Shown here piece after piece: positions 61,446 to 64,000 of a DNA stretch of 64,000 bases. Under the pieces are notes generated by a model. The model ran no database searches and had not been told where the DNA came from. It saw only the letters and a program-made list of their open reading frames with translations. The position numbers and the translations under genes are program-made. Each line of letters opens with the position of its first letter. The stretch's first letter is position 1. This DNA comes from Dillenia suffruticosa (Eukaryota; Streptophyta; Magnoliopsida; Dilleniales; Dilleniaceae). Location of the stretch: NCBI GenBank assembly GCA_033439265.1, contig JAVTVX010000013.1, forward strand, positions 2,568,501-2,632,500, in the 5' to 3' direction.

Positions 61446-64000
61446 CTTTCCGTACGGTATCATTTAGTTTGCTGTTTTGTTAGTGTACGGCGCTAAGCTG
61501 CTAAGTTTTAAAAAAAAAAAATCATTTTTTGGGGGGAATTAGTTATTTATTTTATTTTATGTAAGTAACTGACATGAGGTTATTTTGTTAAGTCTTCAGA
61601 TACTCAAGACTTTTTTTCCTTTTATTTTTTCTAGCCATTTTAAGTGAAATTTTAGCGTTGACTTTATTCCTTATTGAATTTTAATTTATTTATAAAAAAA
61701 AAAACCACAAAGTTCAAATATATGATAGACAAAAAAGAGAATAACCAGACATTTTTACCATCAAATGTATCAAGTTTTTCGAAACTTAGCAAGTCAAAAA
61801 ATTTTAAACTTTTTTGTTTTTCCTTCTTCTTGAATGAGTATTGCTGTTGTTTGATGCAAACAAAACCCTGAGAACCCTGGAATGAGTATTGAAGGTTTAG
61901 TACTTTTCAATTTTCAATTTTATCAAATAAAAATAGTACTAAAATTTCAATATCTGAAAACAATTTTTGTACTAAGTCGGTCATCAAATAACCCCCCATT
62001 TTCATCCGGAGCTACACGACACGAGGTCTTATTCGGTTGCTCTGTTTTTGGTTTGAGATTAGGCATTAGAAGAAGGCCCCCCCCCCTCTCAACCTTTAAG
62101 AATTGCAAGTGCACTTTTCCCGAGTTTTTCTTTTTCTCTTTTATTCTTGATAAACATTTATTCCCGAGTTTTTTGAATTGTGGTACTCATGTATGATGGC
62201 TAAAATTCACATCACATTTCAAAATTTTTCAAAAATGTCATATTACCGAGATATGAGGAGAGAGACTCAATAAAATAATAAATAAGACCCATAAAAGGTA
62301 CAAACCAGACAAACAAAATAAAGCTCAAGATCCCAAAAAAAAAAAAAAAGAACCCACCAAATCAGGGATTGAAGAAAAGCACCCTTGATGATGGCGGTTT
62401 TCATTATGCACCACTGACTTGTTCCATGGTAGCCTATAAGATGAATAGCTCTAATTTTATGTCCTCACCTTTTCTCTCGGTGCTTTTGATGCAATAAACT
62501 TTTTCTTGGTGCTACTGTTACAATGGAATATGTGTGGGGACACTAAGTGCAAGTATAGGTTGTATGAAGCTTTGCCGTGTAGGGTTAGATACAAAAGCTT
62601 GCTCTTCCTTGTTTGTAAATGTGTAACCTTGTCTCCATTTCCCCTCAAAAGGTCGTCCTATAGTTTCTATCCTTTGCCATTGCTATCGATTCTTTTCCAT
62701 GGTGGGTAAGGTGTCTTAATTTTGGTAGATATCGATTGAATCCACTTGCTGAATTAGAGAGTGTAATGATTTAAACACATTATAGAATAAACATATTAAA
62801 TTTTTACGGATATAATAGTCAGATATTATATTTTTTTAATTATATGTATCGTATTCAAATCAATTAATAACAAATTTTATAATATTTGAATCGATTAATC
62901 AACATAATTTAAATAATTACGTATTAAAAAAAAATTAGTACAAACACAAATCGTAATGTTAAATAAAATTATTGATTTTATAGAATGAAAAGTCTGTTGA
63001 ATTTCCCGGTTGATAAATTATTTTGAAGGACAGGGTGGTCGTTAGTTTTAGAGAGTGGTACTACGAAAATCATTGACATGAAAGGACATGATAAGGCCAA
63101 GGACGGTCCTGCTGGAGAAGAGAAGGGAAGAGATGGCTTTGCGTCACGTGACTCCAGGTTCTGATCTGAGTCATCTCGAGCTGTCACATTGACGATTTGA
63201 GACTCAAGAGATACACTGTAAGCATGACTCTTGTGTATTATTTTTGTTTATTTGTTTGTTAACATGTGTCAGATCCTGCTTCGTCTTAACTTCATTTTTT
63301 ACCACGCAAGTTGCCCCCTCCGCCGGCGCTTTTCTTGCCCTTTTCCAGCCGTATCTTGTCTTCACTGTTCACTCTCGGTCTTGCCTTATCACAATAAATA
63401 AGCAATGGCCGTATAGCCTGTGTCCGACTGCCTTGGCACGGAGGTAATTAGTTTTATTATTTATATGAAGATATTTCATTTTACAAATATTTGATTTAAA
63501 TTATAATCATTATTTTTATATAAATCATTTCTTATAAAATTTTTTTATAACTCAAATGTATTGAATATATTTTTACATATAATAATTGAATTTATATCGA
63601 AAGTAAGACAATTACAAAATATGTATTATTTTTATAACAACCAGCGCTCGATACTCAGAAATTCAACTTCAATGTTTGAGCGGGATGGGATTGAATATCA
63701 TATATTTTTATTAGGCTTAACCTAAACTTGGTTTGAACATGATAAAGTCCATCCGATGCTTGTCTAGAAACCCCTCAGGATTAAGAAAACCCAATCAAAT
63801 TACTTGGATAAGTTTAGCTTTGAAGAAAAATTATAAGTTAAAGTTAGACTCAATTGAGATTAGAAAAATTGTTTAAAAAAATAAATATCGTTATACGACG
63901 ATAATTTATATCGAGAAATTTGCCTTGCATTTAAATGAAAGAATTTTGCTTTAGTCCAAAAATCTTACTAAAATAGAGATGAATTGAGATTTTTAAACAC

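Larger units (their letters stand above)
58978..64000. other. AT-rich region upstream of MIR396B, no gene recognised
   Basis: Probably contains the MIR396B promoter; ATATATAAAA on the minus strand near 59,501-59,510 is a TATA candidate. Also a C-run (59,154-59,167), a long TA microsatellite (about 60,258-60,311), two SINE-like copies (listed) and a G-box (TCACGTGA near 63,145). No supported coding exon. Confidence 0.45.

Noticed and set aside
1-64000. CRISPR arrays, bacterial operons, organelle insertions, rRNA
   Set aside because: No regular spacer repeats, no Shine-Dalgarno operon structure, no plastid or mitochondrial genes and no rRNA motifs were seen; the window is ordinary plant nuclear DNA.

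Overview
The window is nuclear DNA of a eudicot plant. It is AT-rich, its genes carry GT-AG introns, it is full of GA/TC microsatellites and retroelement debris, and it holds two MIR396 precursors plus plant orthologues of CNOT10, a raffinose-synthase/SIP-type enzyme, SNAP43 and DAYSLEEPER. I cannot name the species. All assignments come from reading the sequence and from remembered family features; no search was run.

Layout. 1.7-11.6 kb (minus): a complete six-exon CNOT10/NOT10 gene (844 aa). Its large introns hold a short LTR retrotransposon (3985-5422) and a decayed RTE-type LINE (about 9.59-10.51 kb). 13.3 kb: a Copia-like LTR fragment. 13.9-19.35 kb (minus): a RIF1-like locus broken by several frameshifts and a stop, with an intact tRNA-Gly(UCC) at 16826-16897. 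20.3-21.5 kb: an unidentified exon-like ORF and a 403-bp tandem duplication. 21.5-26.8 kb: gene-poor. 26.8-30.9 kb (plus): a complete four-exon GH36 raffinose synthase/alkaline alpha-galactosidase-like gene (748 aa) behind a promoter rich in G-box/ABRE motifs. 31.8-36.4 kb (minus): a complete seven-exon SNAP43 gene (321 aa) with a SINE in intron 3. 37.9-41.7 kb (minus): a DAYSLEEPER-type domesticated hAT transposase gene (697 aa with a tiny first coding exon). 42-50.8 kb: gene-poor, with several SINE-like copies. 51.0 kb (plus) and 58.7-58.8 kb (minus): two convergent MIR396 hairpins, with a 160-bp minisatellite between them at 57.0-57.66 kb. 59-64 kb: repeats and AT-rich DNA.

The genes do not form one pathway. 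They are mRNA deadenylation (CNOT10), snRNA transcription (SNAP43), a transposase-derived chromatin regulator (DAYSLEEPER), galactosyl-oligosaccharide metabolism (RFS/SIP) and control of GRF transcription factors (MIR396). The observation most worth following is the small LTR element in the CNOT10 intron. Between its LTRs it carries no gag/pol that I can see, but a reading frame with the hallmarks of a double-stranded-RNA-binding domain followed by a coiled coil, interrupted by one stop.
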